A DNA stretch of 64,000 bases from Sphingobacterium sp. HMA12 (GTDB lineage: Bacteria; Bacteroidota; Bacteroidia; Sphingobacteriales; Sphingobacteriaceae): assembly GCF_002933815.1 (NCBI RefSeq), contig NZ_BEYR01000005.1, forward strand, positions 307,974-371,973. The letters run 5' to 3'. Made by a program: the position numbers and the translations under genes. The notes under the pieces are model-generated. The model searched no databases. It was not told the DNA's origin and was given only the letters and a program-made list of their open reading frames with translations. Positions 35,950-43,798 of the stretch are shown here, in pieces. The number at the start of each line of letters is the position of its first letter. The stretch's first letter is position 1.

Positions 35950-37089
35950 CTACAAAACACCCTTTGTACTTGGCAGTTGCATATGATCTGCATCACGGCG
36001 AACTGCTTTCTTAATGGATTTGGCAAAAGCTTTAAAAATTGCTTCAATCTTATGGTGCTCGTTATCCCCTTCGGCCTTGATATTTAGATTCGATCTGGAG
36101 GCGTCAGAAAATGATTTAAAGAAATGAAAAAACATCTCTGTCGGCATGTCACCTATTTTCTCCCGTTTAAATTCAGCATCCCATACGATCCAATTACGTC
36201 CACCAAAATCCAGTGCAACCTGTGCCAGGCAATCGTCCATTGGTAAGGTGTACGAGTAACGCTCAATACCACGCTTGTCTCCCAATACCTTCAAAAATAC
36301 CTCACCCAAAGCAATCCCCGTATCTTCGATGGTATGGTGCTCGTCTATATGAAGATCGCCTTTCGCTTTGATCGTTAAGTCCAATGCACCATGTCGGGCT
36401 ATCTGATCCAACATATGGTCAAAAAATGGCAATCCTGTTTCGATGTCCGATTTACCGGAGCCATCCAAGTTCAACTGAATAAAAATATCAGTTTCATTTG
36501 TCTTACGGTGATGTTCGGCAGTACGCGTGCCCAGCTTAAGAAATTCGTATACTGTCTTCCAGTCTGTTGTTTCCAAAGCCACCACTTTCGGGTCGATATC
36601 GACGTTCTCCAACACACCCAATTGATCATTGGAACGTAGCCATATCGCCTTGGCACCAAGATTTTGCGCGAGTTTCACATCATTGACACGGTCACCGATA
36701 ACGAACGATTCACTTAAATTATATTTTGATGGATCGAAATATTCACCGAGCATGCCAATACCCGGTTTACGTGTATTTGCATTTTCGTGTGGAAAAGTCT
36801 TATCTATATGTTCTTTGGCAAATACTACACCTTCTGCAGCAAACGTATCTAGCACAAAATGATGGACGGGCCAGAAGTTTTCTTCCGGATGGGAAGATGT
36901 TCCCAGGCCATCTTGGTTTGAAACCAAGATCAATTCAAAATCCAGTTCCTTCGCGATACGTGGCAGGTACTGCAAAGCACCCGGATAGAATTTTAATTTC
37001 GCAAAAGAATCGATCTGTTCATCTTCTGGTTCCAAAATTAATGTTCCGTCGCGGTCTATAAACAGTACACGTTTTAAGTTATCAGGCAT
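35950..37089 (-). CDS. hisB: Bifunctional histidinol-phosphatase / imidazoleglycerol-phosphate dehydratase
   Basis: A 379-residue fusion. The N-terminal HAD phosphatase (about 1-165) has nucleophile Asp12 in FIDRDGTL, VSNQDG (motif II) and IGDRVNDVKLA (motif IV). The C-terminal dehydratase (about 185-379) has GLPFFDHML, DEHHTIEDTGIALG, HHFFKSF and the EHHKIEAIFKAF motif. In the E. coli phosphatase three Cys and a His hold a zinc loop. Here the segment reads TFPHENANTRKPG: the His is kept but the cysteines are absent and the loop is about two residues shorter. It starts 4 bp after the hisC stop codon. Confidence 0.97.
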   Translation of the reverse strand: MPDNLKRVLFIDRDGTLILEPEDEQIDSFAKLKFYPGALQYLPRIAKELDFELILVSNQDGLGTSSHPEENFWPVHHFVLDTFAAEGVVFAKEHIDKTFPHENANTRKPGIGMLGEYFDPSKYNLSESFVIGDRVNDVKLAQNLGAKAIWLRSNDQLGVLENVDIDPKVVALETTDWKTVYEFLKLGTRTAEHHRKTNETDIFIQLNLDGSGKSDIETGLPFFDHMLDQIARHGALDLTIKAKGDLHIDEHHTIEDTGIALGEVFLKVLGDKRGIERYSYTLPMDDCLAQVALDFGGRNWIVWDAEFKREKIGDMPTEMFFHFFKSFSDASRSNLNIKAEGDNEHHKIEAIFKAFAKSIKKAVRRDADHMQLPSTKGVL

Positions 37090-37093
37090 AGTA

Positions 37094-38152
37094 TTATTTA
37101 TTGATTTGATTGAGTTTTTCTAATAATGTTTGGTTCTCTGCAGGCGTCCCGACTGTAATACGCAAACAGCCCTCACAAAGCTCGACTTTAGACCGATCTC
37201 TGACGATGATCCCATATTGAACTAGATAATCATAAACTTCTCTCGGCTGTTCCATCTTGACCAGGATAAAATTGGCATCAGAAGGAGTGATATATTGCAC
37301 ATAATCCAGTTCGAGGAGCTCGCGTACCAGACGCTCACGTTCAGCTACGGTCTCTTTGATCCAGTCATTGACCTGATCCACGTTATTCAGGGCCTCCAAC
37401 ACGATATCCTGTGTTGCCTGATTAATGTTATAGGGCGGTTTTATTTTATTATAAACTGCTATAATCTCTTTACTTGCAAATGCCATGCCCAATCGCAGTG
37501 CTGCAAGGCCCCAGGCTTTGGACAAAGTCTGCAATACCACCAAGTTAGGATATTCAGCCAGTTCCTGTGTAAATGATTTTACGGAAGAAAAATTGATATA
37601 GGCTTCATCCACGACGACAAGCCCCTGGAAATTATTCAATATCGTTTCGATATCCTGACGACGGATAGAATTTCCGGTCGGATTATTCGGCGAACAGATA
37701 AAAATCAACTTGGTATGTGCATCTATGGCATTCGCTATTCCATCCAGATCCAACTGGTAGTCTGCCGTAAGGTTTACTTTTTTGAAAGTGACGTCATTGA
37801 TATTCGCTGACACCTCATACATACCATAGGTCGGTGGAACGAGGATAACATTATCCACACCGGGAGTACAAAATGCGCGGTACAAAATATCAATCGCTTC
37901 ATCGCTTCCATTGCCTAAAAAAATATTTTCTGCAGGAACACCTTTTATTGTTGAAAGTTTTGCTTTGACTTGATGTTGGAGTGGGTCTGGGTATCGGTTG
38001 TAATCATGGTTGAGTGGGGATCCAAAAGGATTTTCATTGGCATCAATCAATATGGATGCCTCCCCTTTAAATTCATCTCTTGCGGACGAATACGGTACGA
38101 GCTTCTTGATATTTTCCCGTAATAGGTTGTTTAAGTTGAATGGATTATCCAT
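37094..38152 (-). CDS. hisC: Histidinol-phosphate aminotransferase
   Basis: A 352-residue fold-type I PLP enzyme converting imidazole acetol phosphate to histidinol phosphate. Motifs include DANENPFG near residue 34, GNGSDEAID, the CSPNNPTGN loop, VVDEAYINF and the PLP lysine in LSKAWGLAALRLG. The C-terminal LRITVGTPAEN is typical. It is the first his gene of this block; hisG and hisD, which usually precede it in Bacteroidota, are absent. It starts 110 bp after the ribonuclease Z stop codon. Confidence 0.97.
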   Translation of the reverse strand: MDNPFNLNNLLRENIKKLVPYSSARDEFKGEASILIDANENPFGSPLNHDYNRYPDPLQHQVKAKLSTIKGVPAENIFLGNGSDEAIDILYRAFCTPGVDNVILVPPTYGMYEVSANINDVTFKKVNLTADYQLDLDGIANAIDAHTKLIFICSPNNPTGNSIRRQDIETILNNFQGLVVVDEAYINFSSVKSFTQELAEYPNLVVLQTLSKAWGLAALRLGMAFASKEIIAVYNKIKPPYNINQATQDIVLEALNNVDQVNDWIKETVAERERLVRELLELDYVQYITPSDANFILVKMEQPREVYDYLVQYGIIVRDRSKVELCEGCLRITVGTPAENQTLLEKLNQINK

Positions 38153-38262
38153 TATAAAAAAATTAGAGCCGTAAACTTAGATAAATTGTTTATCAAATGC
38201 AATATAATAAGCAATTTAAAAAGCATTTGGTGGTAGAAATGTGGTATAAAATTCACAAAAAA

Positions 38263-39174
38263 CTAAACTAAAAACCACTTCCCTTCGACCGAAAGTTCGG
38301 TATTGGGGAATACTGTCCGGGCCTCTTCCAGCAAAGGTGCCAAATCCCGGTACCGTGCGGAGTAATGACCCAGCAATAATTTCTTTGCATGGGTTTCTTT
38401 GGCTATCTCTCCAGCTTCCAATGCCGTTGTGTGGAAAGTTTCTTTTGCCCGGTCGACCATATCATGTAGAAATGTAGATTCATGGTACATAAGATCGGCA
38501 TGCTGGACATAGGGAAGGTAGTTTCCTGTGCGTACCGTATCTGAGCAGTATACGTAGCTTCTGGATTTGGGTGCGGGCAGGCTCAATTGATCTGCCGGGT
38601 AAACATCCCCTTTTTCATCCACATAGTCCATCCCTTTCTTGATAGCGGGATAATATACTGTGGGAATATTTAACGCCTGAACCACGTCACCGAGCAAGGT
38701 CCTGGCCCGTGGTCCTTCATCAAAACGAAAACCCGTGCAGGCAATACGATGTGTTAAAGGAAATGCGCTCACTTTCATAGTCCGATTTTCAAAAATAATA
38801 CCGGGCCCGTCGGGTGAAATCGGATGAAAAATAAGATTATAGCGCAAGACTGTCTCCGAATGCAGAAATTGGACATCCAAAATCTCTTTTAAGGCAGCCG
38901 GTCCATATAAATGAAGATCACTTTTGCGGCCAACGAGATGCATCGAAGAGAGCAGCCCCACTAAACCTAAATAGTGATCTCCATGTAAGTGACTAATAAA
39001 AATATGTCCTATACGATTGCTTTTAATTCCATAACGGCTGAGTTGCATTTGCGTCCCTTCCCCACAGTCTATTAAAAACAATTGTTCATTAAAGTTCAGC
39101 ACTTGGCTAGTCGGATGGCGATCAAACATCGGCGTCGCGGAACTATTCCCTAATATCAGAACTTCAAACTTCAT
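38263..39174 (-). CDS. rnz: Ribonuclease Z
   Basis: A 303-residue metallo-beta-lactamase-fold endonuclease that cuts the 3' trailer of tRNA precursors. The start at 39174 gives MKFEVLILGNSSATP, the canonical N-terminus; an upstream start at 39222 would overlap the STAS gene. Metal-binding motifs are SHLHGDH (about 61-67), HRIACTGFRFD, YCSDT and LLGHYSARY. It starts one base after the STAS gene stop codon, so the two are probably coupled. Confidence 0.96.
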   Translation of the reverse strand: MKFEVLILGNSSATPMFDRHPTSQVLNFNEQLFLIDCGEGTQMQLSRYGIKSNRIGHIFISHLHGDHYLGLVGLLSSMHLVGRKSDLHLYGPAALKEILDVQFLHSETVLRYNLIFHPISPDGPGIIFENRTMKVSAFPLTHRIACTGFRFDEGPRARTLLGDVVQALNIPTVYYPAIKKGMDYVDEKGDVYPADQLSLPAPKSRSYVYCSDTVRTGNYLPYVQHADLMYHESTFLHDMVDRAKETFHTTALEAGEIAKETHAKKLLLGHYSARYRDLAPLLEEARTVFPNTELSVEGKWFLV

Positions 39175-39175
39175 A

Positions 39176-39556
39176 TTAATCTTCAATTGTCCCCCGGTAT
39201 TCAGATTCCAATTCATGTGCAAAGATCAAATCTTCCGCAACTTTAAGTGATGGAGCTATTTTTATCGATTTATCCAGATGCGACACGCGAACCATATCCA
39301 TTAATTTAGGACAAAGATTAACCAAAATAAATACGCCACCAACAGACTGGCATAGGCGGTGCGCCAATATGCCCAGACGGATCCCAACTTCATCCGTCTT
39401 TTGGACATGAATCATATCCAGAACAATATTGCGTTGGCCAATTGTATTGCGCAGCAAAAATTCCCCCTTGAGTTTAGCTGCATTATCCGCATCTATCACT
39501 TCGACATGAGGCTCTATGACAATATAGCGATCGTGTTTATCAATAGTATACTTCAT
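39176..39556 (-). CDS. STAS-domain protein (anti-sigma factor antagonist-like)
   Basis: A 126-residue single STAS domain. The secondary structure order and the LDMIHVQKTDEVGIRLGIL segment match SpoIIAA/RsbV-type proteins. At the site of the usual DSSG phospho-serine motif the sequence reads KTDEVG, placing Thr in the phospho-acceptor position and losing the neighbouring Asp, Ser and Gly. So partner switching by phosphorylation may be altered or absent. The gene lies between purC (33 bp) and rnz (1 bp). No anti-sigma kinase is seen in this window. Confidence 0.75.
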   Translation of the reverse strand: MKYTIDKHDRYIVIEPHVEVIDADNAAKLKGEFLLRNTIGQRNIVLDMIHVQKTDEVGIRLGILAHRLCQSVGGVFILVNLCPKLMDMVRVSHLDKSIKIAPSLKVAEDLIFAHELESEYRGTIED

Positions 39557-39589
39557 AAGTCTATCTCCTTAGTTTGAGGATACAATGTA

Positions 39590-40540
39590 CTAATAATTTA
39601 GCTCTTTTAAGGCTTTTGTCACATTTCTTTCCACGCGCTCCAGTACATTTTCCTGATCAGGGTAAACAAATTTTTCGCCCACAATGTGTTCGTATAGCTC
39701 AATATAGCGTTCGGAAATTGAGGCAATGATCTCATCGGTCATCTCTGGAACCGCCTGCCCGTCTTTACCCTGAAAACCATTATCGATCAACCACTTACGA
39801 ACAAACTCTTTTGACAATTGCTTTTGTGCTTCCCCTTTGTCCTGACGTTCTTGGTATCCGTCAGCATAAAAATAGCGGGAAGAATCTGGGGTATGAATTT
39901 CGTCGATCAACACTATTTTGCCGTCTTTTTTACCAAATTCATATTTGGTATCCACCAGGATCAGTCCTCTTTGTGCTGCAATTTCGGTTCCGCGTTGAAA
40001 CAAAGCTTTGGTATGTTTCTCCAGTTGCACGTAATCTGCCTCACTTACAATACCTTTTTTCAAAATATCTGCGCGGGAAATATCCTCATCGTGACCAACG
40101 GCGGCTTTGGTCGTCGGTGTGATAATCGGTTCAGGCAATTTGTCATTCTCCTTCAATCCTTCAGGAAGAGATTCACCACAAACTTCCCGTTTACCGGCAA
40201 CATATTCACGCCAGGCATGTCCTGATAAGTAACCGCGGATAACCATTTCAACTTTAAACGGTTCGCACATTTGACCTATGGTCACACTAGGATCCGGAAC
40301 AGATACGACCCAATTCGGGATAATATCGGCTGTCGCTTTCAAAAATTTAGCCGCAATTTGATTCAACACTTGTCCTTTGTAAGGAATAGGACGAGGGAGT
40401 ACCACATCAAATGCCGAAATACGGTCAGAAGCCACCATAGCCAGGTAGGTATCGGCAATCGTATATACATCACGTACTTTTCCTCTGTAAAAAGCAGTCT
40501 GATTTTCGAAATTGAAATTTGTTTCTTTTATAGCGTTCAT
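39590..40540 (-). CDS. purC: Phosphoribosylaminoimidazole-succinocarboxamide synthase
   Basis: A 316-residue SAICAR synthetase of purine synthesis. Start chosen at 40540 (MNAIKETNF); a further in-frame TTG at 40558 is not needed. Motifs include FYRGKVRDVY, ASDRISAFDVVLP, MVIRGYLSGHAW, ILVDTKYEFGK and IDEIHTPDSSRY. Length fits the eukaryote-like, roughly 310-residue class. It heads a minus-strand run of purC, STAS and rnz with gaps of 33 and 1 bp. Confidence 0.96.
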   Translation of the reverse strand: MNAIKETNFNFENQTAFYRGKVRDVYTIADTYLAMVASDRISAFDVVLPRPIPYKGQVLNQIAAKFLKATADIIPNWVVSVPDPSVTIGQMCEPFKVEMVIRGYLSGHAWREYVAGKREVCGESLPEGLKENDKLPEPIITPTTKAAVGHDEDISRADILKKGIVSEADYVQLEKHTKALFQRGTEIAAQRGLILVDTKYEFGKKDGKIVLIDEIHTPDSSRYFYADGYQERQDKGEAQKQLSKEFVRKWLIDNGFQGKDGQAVPEMTDEIIASISERYIELYEHIVGEKFVYPDQENVLERVERNVTKALKELNY

Positions 40541-40574
40541 GTTCAAAGTAAAATTCAAATAAATAATTTTGATC

Positions 40575-40613
40575 AGTCTTTGTTTTCATTGCTATGCCTG
40601 AAAAACAAAGACT
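40575..40613. terminator. Inverted repeat between phoH and purC, possible weak terminator
   Basis: AGTCTTTGTTTTC (40575-40587) and GAAAAACAAAGACT (40600-40613) pair over about 13 bp with a 12-base loop. No clear T-run follows on the minus strand (GATCAAAATT), so termination of phoH transcripts here is uncertain. Confidence 0.35.
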
Positions 40614-40759
40614 CGGTTATTCAGCCATGCCCATTCCTAATGGCCTAAATGAACCGGTTTATTGTGCCTTTTAAAGACGATATGAATATCCAGATCCGCT
40701 TGACCGTACTGGGCTTCCGATCGGGGATATTACAACTGATCTATTTTTGCAAGGAACGA

Positions 40760-41725
40760 TTAAATATCGCCGTATGCTTCCAAAATGCGTCGCACCAACT
40801 TATGACGAACCACATCGCCACCGCTAAGGTGGATAATATCAATACCTTCAATATTTTCCAGCAGACGGATTGATGTCGAAAGGCCCGATTGATTCTTTTT
40901 AGGGAGATCGACCTGGGTCATATCGCCTGTAACAATGAATTTTGCGGTCGGCCCCATACGGGTCAAAAACATTTTTAACTGCATATCCGTTGCATTTTGG
41001 GCTTCATCCAAAATGACAAAACAATTATCCAGTGTGCGTCCCCGCATAAATGCCAGTGGCGCAACCTCGATGGTACGGTTTTCTAAATATCCTTTTAATT
41101 TTTCAGCCGGAATCATATCGTCCAACGCATCGTAAAGAGGCCTCAAATAAGGATCTACCTTTTCTTTCAGGTCTCCGGGCAAAAAGCCAAGGTTTTCTCC
41201 AGCTTCCACCGCTGGTCTTGTCAGGATAATACGTTTGATTTCTTTGTTGCGAAGTGCCCGCACAGCAAGTGCAACAGCCGTATAGGTTTTTCCTGTTCCC
41301 GCAGGACCAATGGCAAATAAGATATCATTTTTTGAAATACTATCGACCATCCGTCGCTGATTGGCTGTCCGTGCGCGAACAATCAAACCATTGGGTCCAT
41401 AAACTATGGGCTCAGAACCAAAGGCGGCTTGCTTGGCAGCAATTTCCTTTTCCTGTTGGGCAGCAGAACCTGCACTTGCCCCAAGAAGGTTCTCAAAATC
41501 CAACAAGGAAATGTTGTTAAATTTTTCAAGGTGAGCCATGACTTCCTTAAACGATTGCTCAAAAAGCTCCAACTCCTTCGCATCACCTAACACTTTCATT
41601 TCACTTCCACGAGCTACAATCCGCAGTTTTGGGAATTGCTTCTTTAAATAATCAAAGTGCTCATTGTCTGCTCCCCATAATACGGGTAAATTCAGACCAT
41701 CTAATGCAATTAGTAATTCGTTCAA
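40760..41725 (-). CDS. PhoH-family ATPase
   Basis: A 321-residue P-loop protein of the PhoH family, RNA-associated ATPases. Walker A is GPAGTGKT near residue 139, followed by GFLPGDLKEKVDPYLRPLYD and Walker B FVILDEAQN. ALAFMRGRTL-type sequence and TGDMTQVDLP are also present. The only start consistent with the conserved N-terminus is a TTG at 41725, with an AGGA motif 9 bp upstream and an in-frame stop two codons before. The first in-frame ATG would remove about 42 residues. The gene is divergent from the SAM hydrolase-like gene. Confidence 0.92.
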   Translation of the reverse strand: MNELLIALDGLNLPVLWGADNEHFDYLKKQFPKLRIVARGSEMKVLGDAKELELFEQSFKEVMAHLEKFNNISLLDFENLLGASAGSAAQQEKEIAAKQAAFGSEPIVYGPNGLIVRARTANQRRMVDSISKNDILFAIGPAGTGKTYTAVALAVRALRNKEIKRIILTRPAVEAGENLGFLPGDLKEKVDPYLRPLYDALDDMIPAEKLKGYLENRTIEVAPLAFMRGRTLDNCFVILDEAQNATDMQLKMFLTRMGPTAKFIVTGDMTQVDLPKKNQSGLSTSIRLLENIEGIDIIHLSGGDVVRHKLVRRILEAYGDI

Positions 41726-42148
41726 ATTTTATCCTATTTTAGAATTAATCAGATTGTAGCTACCACGCAATAGCTCTTATGCGTAATACTATTCAAAATT
41801 AACATATTCTAACGAGAAAATAGACCATACCAAAGAGATTTTTGCAAAAAGAAAACCAAATTATTTTTTTTGCATTTTATACCTGAGTTTTGCTTTTAAA
41901 AGTGGATCTTCAGGGTGCGCAAATCGATTCTTTACAATAGAAACCGAAGCTATGTTTGTGTGTATCAACCGGAAAAAGATATATTCAAAATAAGTTCTTC
42001 AATTAGCTTTACAAATCAGCTGATAAATAGTAATTTTGCTCTCTATTTAAATAGATTTTTTAGCATCCGAACAAGTAAGCAACAGAAGATCTATTTCTAT
42101 TCATTCAAAAAGGGAATTCGACAGCAATTCGGTCTACTTTAGATTATA
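41726..42148. other. 423-bp divergent intergenic region
   Basis: AT-rich spacer between phoH and the SAM hydrolase-like gene. A plus-strand open frame at 41915-42142 shows no recognisable motif and is not called. One exact -7 box, TAATTTTG at 42031-42038, lies 110 bp before the SAM hydrolase-like start; no matching -33 element was found. Confidence 0.5.
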
Positions 42149-42937
42149 ATGGCAGTAATTACGTTAACGACAGATCTAGGACATAAAGATTTTTATCAAG
42201 CTGCGCTAAAAGGGAGCCTTTTAACGCAGTTGTCTGATGTTAATATTGTCGATATCACCCACGAGATTCCAGCATTCAATATTCCACGCGCAGCCTTTGT
42301 ACTTGGTAATGCGTATCATTACTTCCCAAAAGGGACGGTTCATATCATTGGTATCAACACCTTGTTTCATGAAGAATCCAAATACATTGGCATGAAATAC
42401 AAGGATCATTATTTTGTCGGAGCGGACAATGGTATTTTCAGTTTGCTGCTAAATGGAAATGAACCTCAGGAATTGTATGAACTCAATCTGATGCAGGACC
42501 TGAGATACCTTCATTTTCCGCTCGCCGATATTCTTTCAAAATCAGCCTGTCATATTGCAAAAGGGGGAAAACTGAAAGATGTGGGCACACCAATGCATCA
42601 ACTGATCGAAAAAGTCACGTTACAGCCGATCTTTGATAAAGATATGATCCGAGGCAATGTCATCTACGTGGACGCTTTTGGCAATGCCATTACCAATATT
42701 TCAAAAGACCTGTTCAATAAAGTCCAAAAAGGGCGAAATTTCATCTTGTATTTCAAGCGCAACGAAACGATTACCAACCTCTCCTGGCATTACAATGAGG
42801 TCGGCGAAGGCGAAAAATTATGTCTCTTTGGTATCAGTAATTATCTGGAAATTGCCATCAACAAGGGCAATGCAAGCCAACTTTTGGGGCTTCACGATGA
42901 CGATTCCAATGTCATCCGTATCGAATTTAAAGATTAA
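42149..42937 (+). CDS. SAM hydroxide adenosyltransferase (SAM hydrolase) family protein
   Basis: A 262-residue DUF62-type protein. ITLTTDLGHKDFYQAALKG at the N-terminus, VDITHEIPAFNIPRAAFVL and VGADNGIFSLL mark the S-adenosylmethionine-binding N-domain. GNVIYVDAFGNAITNI begins the C-terminal barrel domain. Relatives cleave SAM to adenosine and methionine using water; chlorinases and fluorinases share the fold. The halogenase-specific loop was not assessed, and water is the likely nucleophile. It is transcribed away from phoH. Confidence 0.9.
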   Translation: MAVITLTTDLGHKDFYQAALKGSLLTQLSDVNIVDITHEIPAFNIPRAAFVLGNAYHYFPKGTVHIIGINTLFHEESKYIGMKYKDHYFVGADNGIFSLLLNGNEPQELYELNLMQDLRYLHFPLADILSKSACHIAKGGKLKDVGTPMHQLIEKVTLQPIFDKDMIRGNVIYVDAFGNAITNISKDLFNKVQKGRNFILYFKRNETITNLSWHYNEVGEGEKLCLFGISNYLEIAINKGNASQLLGLHDDDSNVIRIEFKD

Positions 42938-43074
42938 TTTCATAAATTCATTCTTAGAAATTATTTGTCCACGTGTGTTTAGATCCCAAAATAAGGATAG
43001 CACATCTAGCAGTTACGCTGCCAAGGCAAAGCAATTTCAGCAAACTTAATATTGGATTGATTGGTTCATTGTTT

Positions 43075-43626
43075 ATGAAGTCTTTAAAATACACGCTACT
43101 ATCCTTTCTTTTGTTATTTAACCTGGCGTATTTGATGGCGCAGGAGAATGCAGATTCCAGTGCTTTTGAAGTACAGCGTAAACGTGTCAATAGCCTTCTT
43201 GAGGCAAGACAACAGAAGTTCGGCGCCTACGACACCAGCCTTACGCAGAAATCAGGACTTTTTGGACTGTTTAAATCCAAGGGGGATATGCAAAAAAGTA
43301 TCGATATCCTCAAGGATGTTGTGATCACAGATAACAATATCTTTTTGGAAACCCAGCAGTTGCTCAAAATCAAAGATTTCGAAAAAGACAAATTCCGGCA
43401 GATGGCCACGGAATACGACAAGCAGATCTCGGCCTATATGGGCACAATTAATAAACTTCAACTTGAAAATGAAAGGCTCAGGACACAATTGGACAAAACA
43501 GGCGGAAACGGACTTTCCGGCAATGTATGGCTTTATCTGGCCCTGCTCGTCATCCTAGTGCTAGCGGTCTTATTGTATCGTAGCCGTACACAAAAATCAG
43601 TCCCCATCCCCAAAAATACAGACTAA
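43075..43626 (+). CDS. Exported coiled-coil protein with C-terminal membrane anchor
   Basis: Start chosen at 43075, giving a signal peptide (MKSLKYTLLSFLLLFNLAYLMAQ in sense, Gln near residue 23); an upstream in-frame start at 42973 would bury it. The 183-residue product has a charged N-terminal half. A coiled coil spans roughly residues 100-145, including MGTINKLQLENERLRTQLDK. One membrane helix lies near 153-172 (VWLYLALLVILVLAVLLY), and a short basic tail ends it. Not assigned to any family. It follows the SAM hydrolase-like gene by 137 bp. Confidence 0.65.
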   Translation: MKSLKYTLLSFLLLFNLAYLMAQENADSSAFEVQRKRVNSLLEARQQKFGAYDTSLTQKSGLFGLFKSKGDMQKSIDILKDVVITDNNIFLETQQLLKIKDFEKDKFRQMATEYDKQISAYMGTINKLQLENERLRTQLDKTGGNGLSGNVWLYLALLVILVLAVLLYRSRTQKSVPIPKNTD

Positions 43627-43671
43627 CGCTTTCTGTTTTTGCGTGTATAGCGGCGAAATATACCACGAAAA

Positions 43672-43727
43672 TTGATCAAATGATAACTTTAGTTGATCGA
43701 AACCGGTCAAAAGCCAAAAAATTGACC
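43672..43727. promoter_or_regulatory. Cluster of TTGAYC half-sites upstream of the ABC exporter
   Basis: TTGATCAA (43672-43679, palindromic), TTGATC (43693-43698), GGTCAA (43705-43710) and TTGACC (43722-43727) lie within 56 bp. The middle two form an inverted repeat, TTGATC-N6-GGTCAA. The first two copies are 21 bp apart, two helix turns. This fits repressor or activator binding upstream of the ABC gene. Confidence 0.5.
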
Positions 43728-43759
43728 AAAGTATGATAGCAAAATATTTTTAATCTCTT

Positions 43760-43767
43760 TACATTTG
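43760..43767 (+). promoter_or_regulatory. Candidate -7 box before the ABC exporter gene
   Basis: TACATTTG matches TAnnTTTG exactly and lies 31 bp before the start codon, just downstream of the TTGAYC cluster. No clear -33 element was seen. Confidence 0.4.
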
Positions 43768-43798
43768 TCCTCGCAACAAAACATTGAAGTAGCGGATT

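Noticed and set aside
40649..40873. A plus-strand open frame partly opposite the phoH 3' end.
   Set aside because: No motif and overlaps the phoH coding strand; treated as chance.
41915..42142. A 75-codon plus-strand open frame before the SAM hydrolase-like gene.
   Set aside because: Low-complexity, basic translation with no motif; the stretch looks like ordinary AT-rich spacer.
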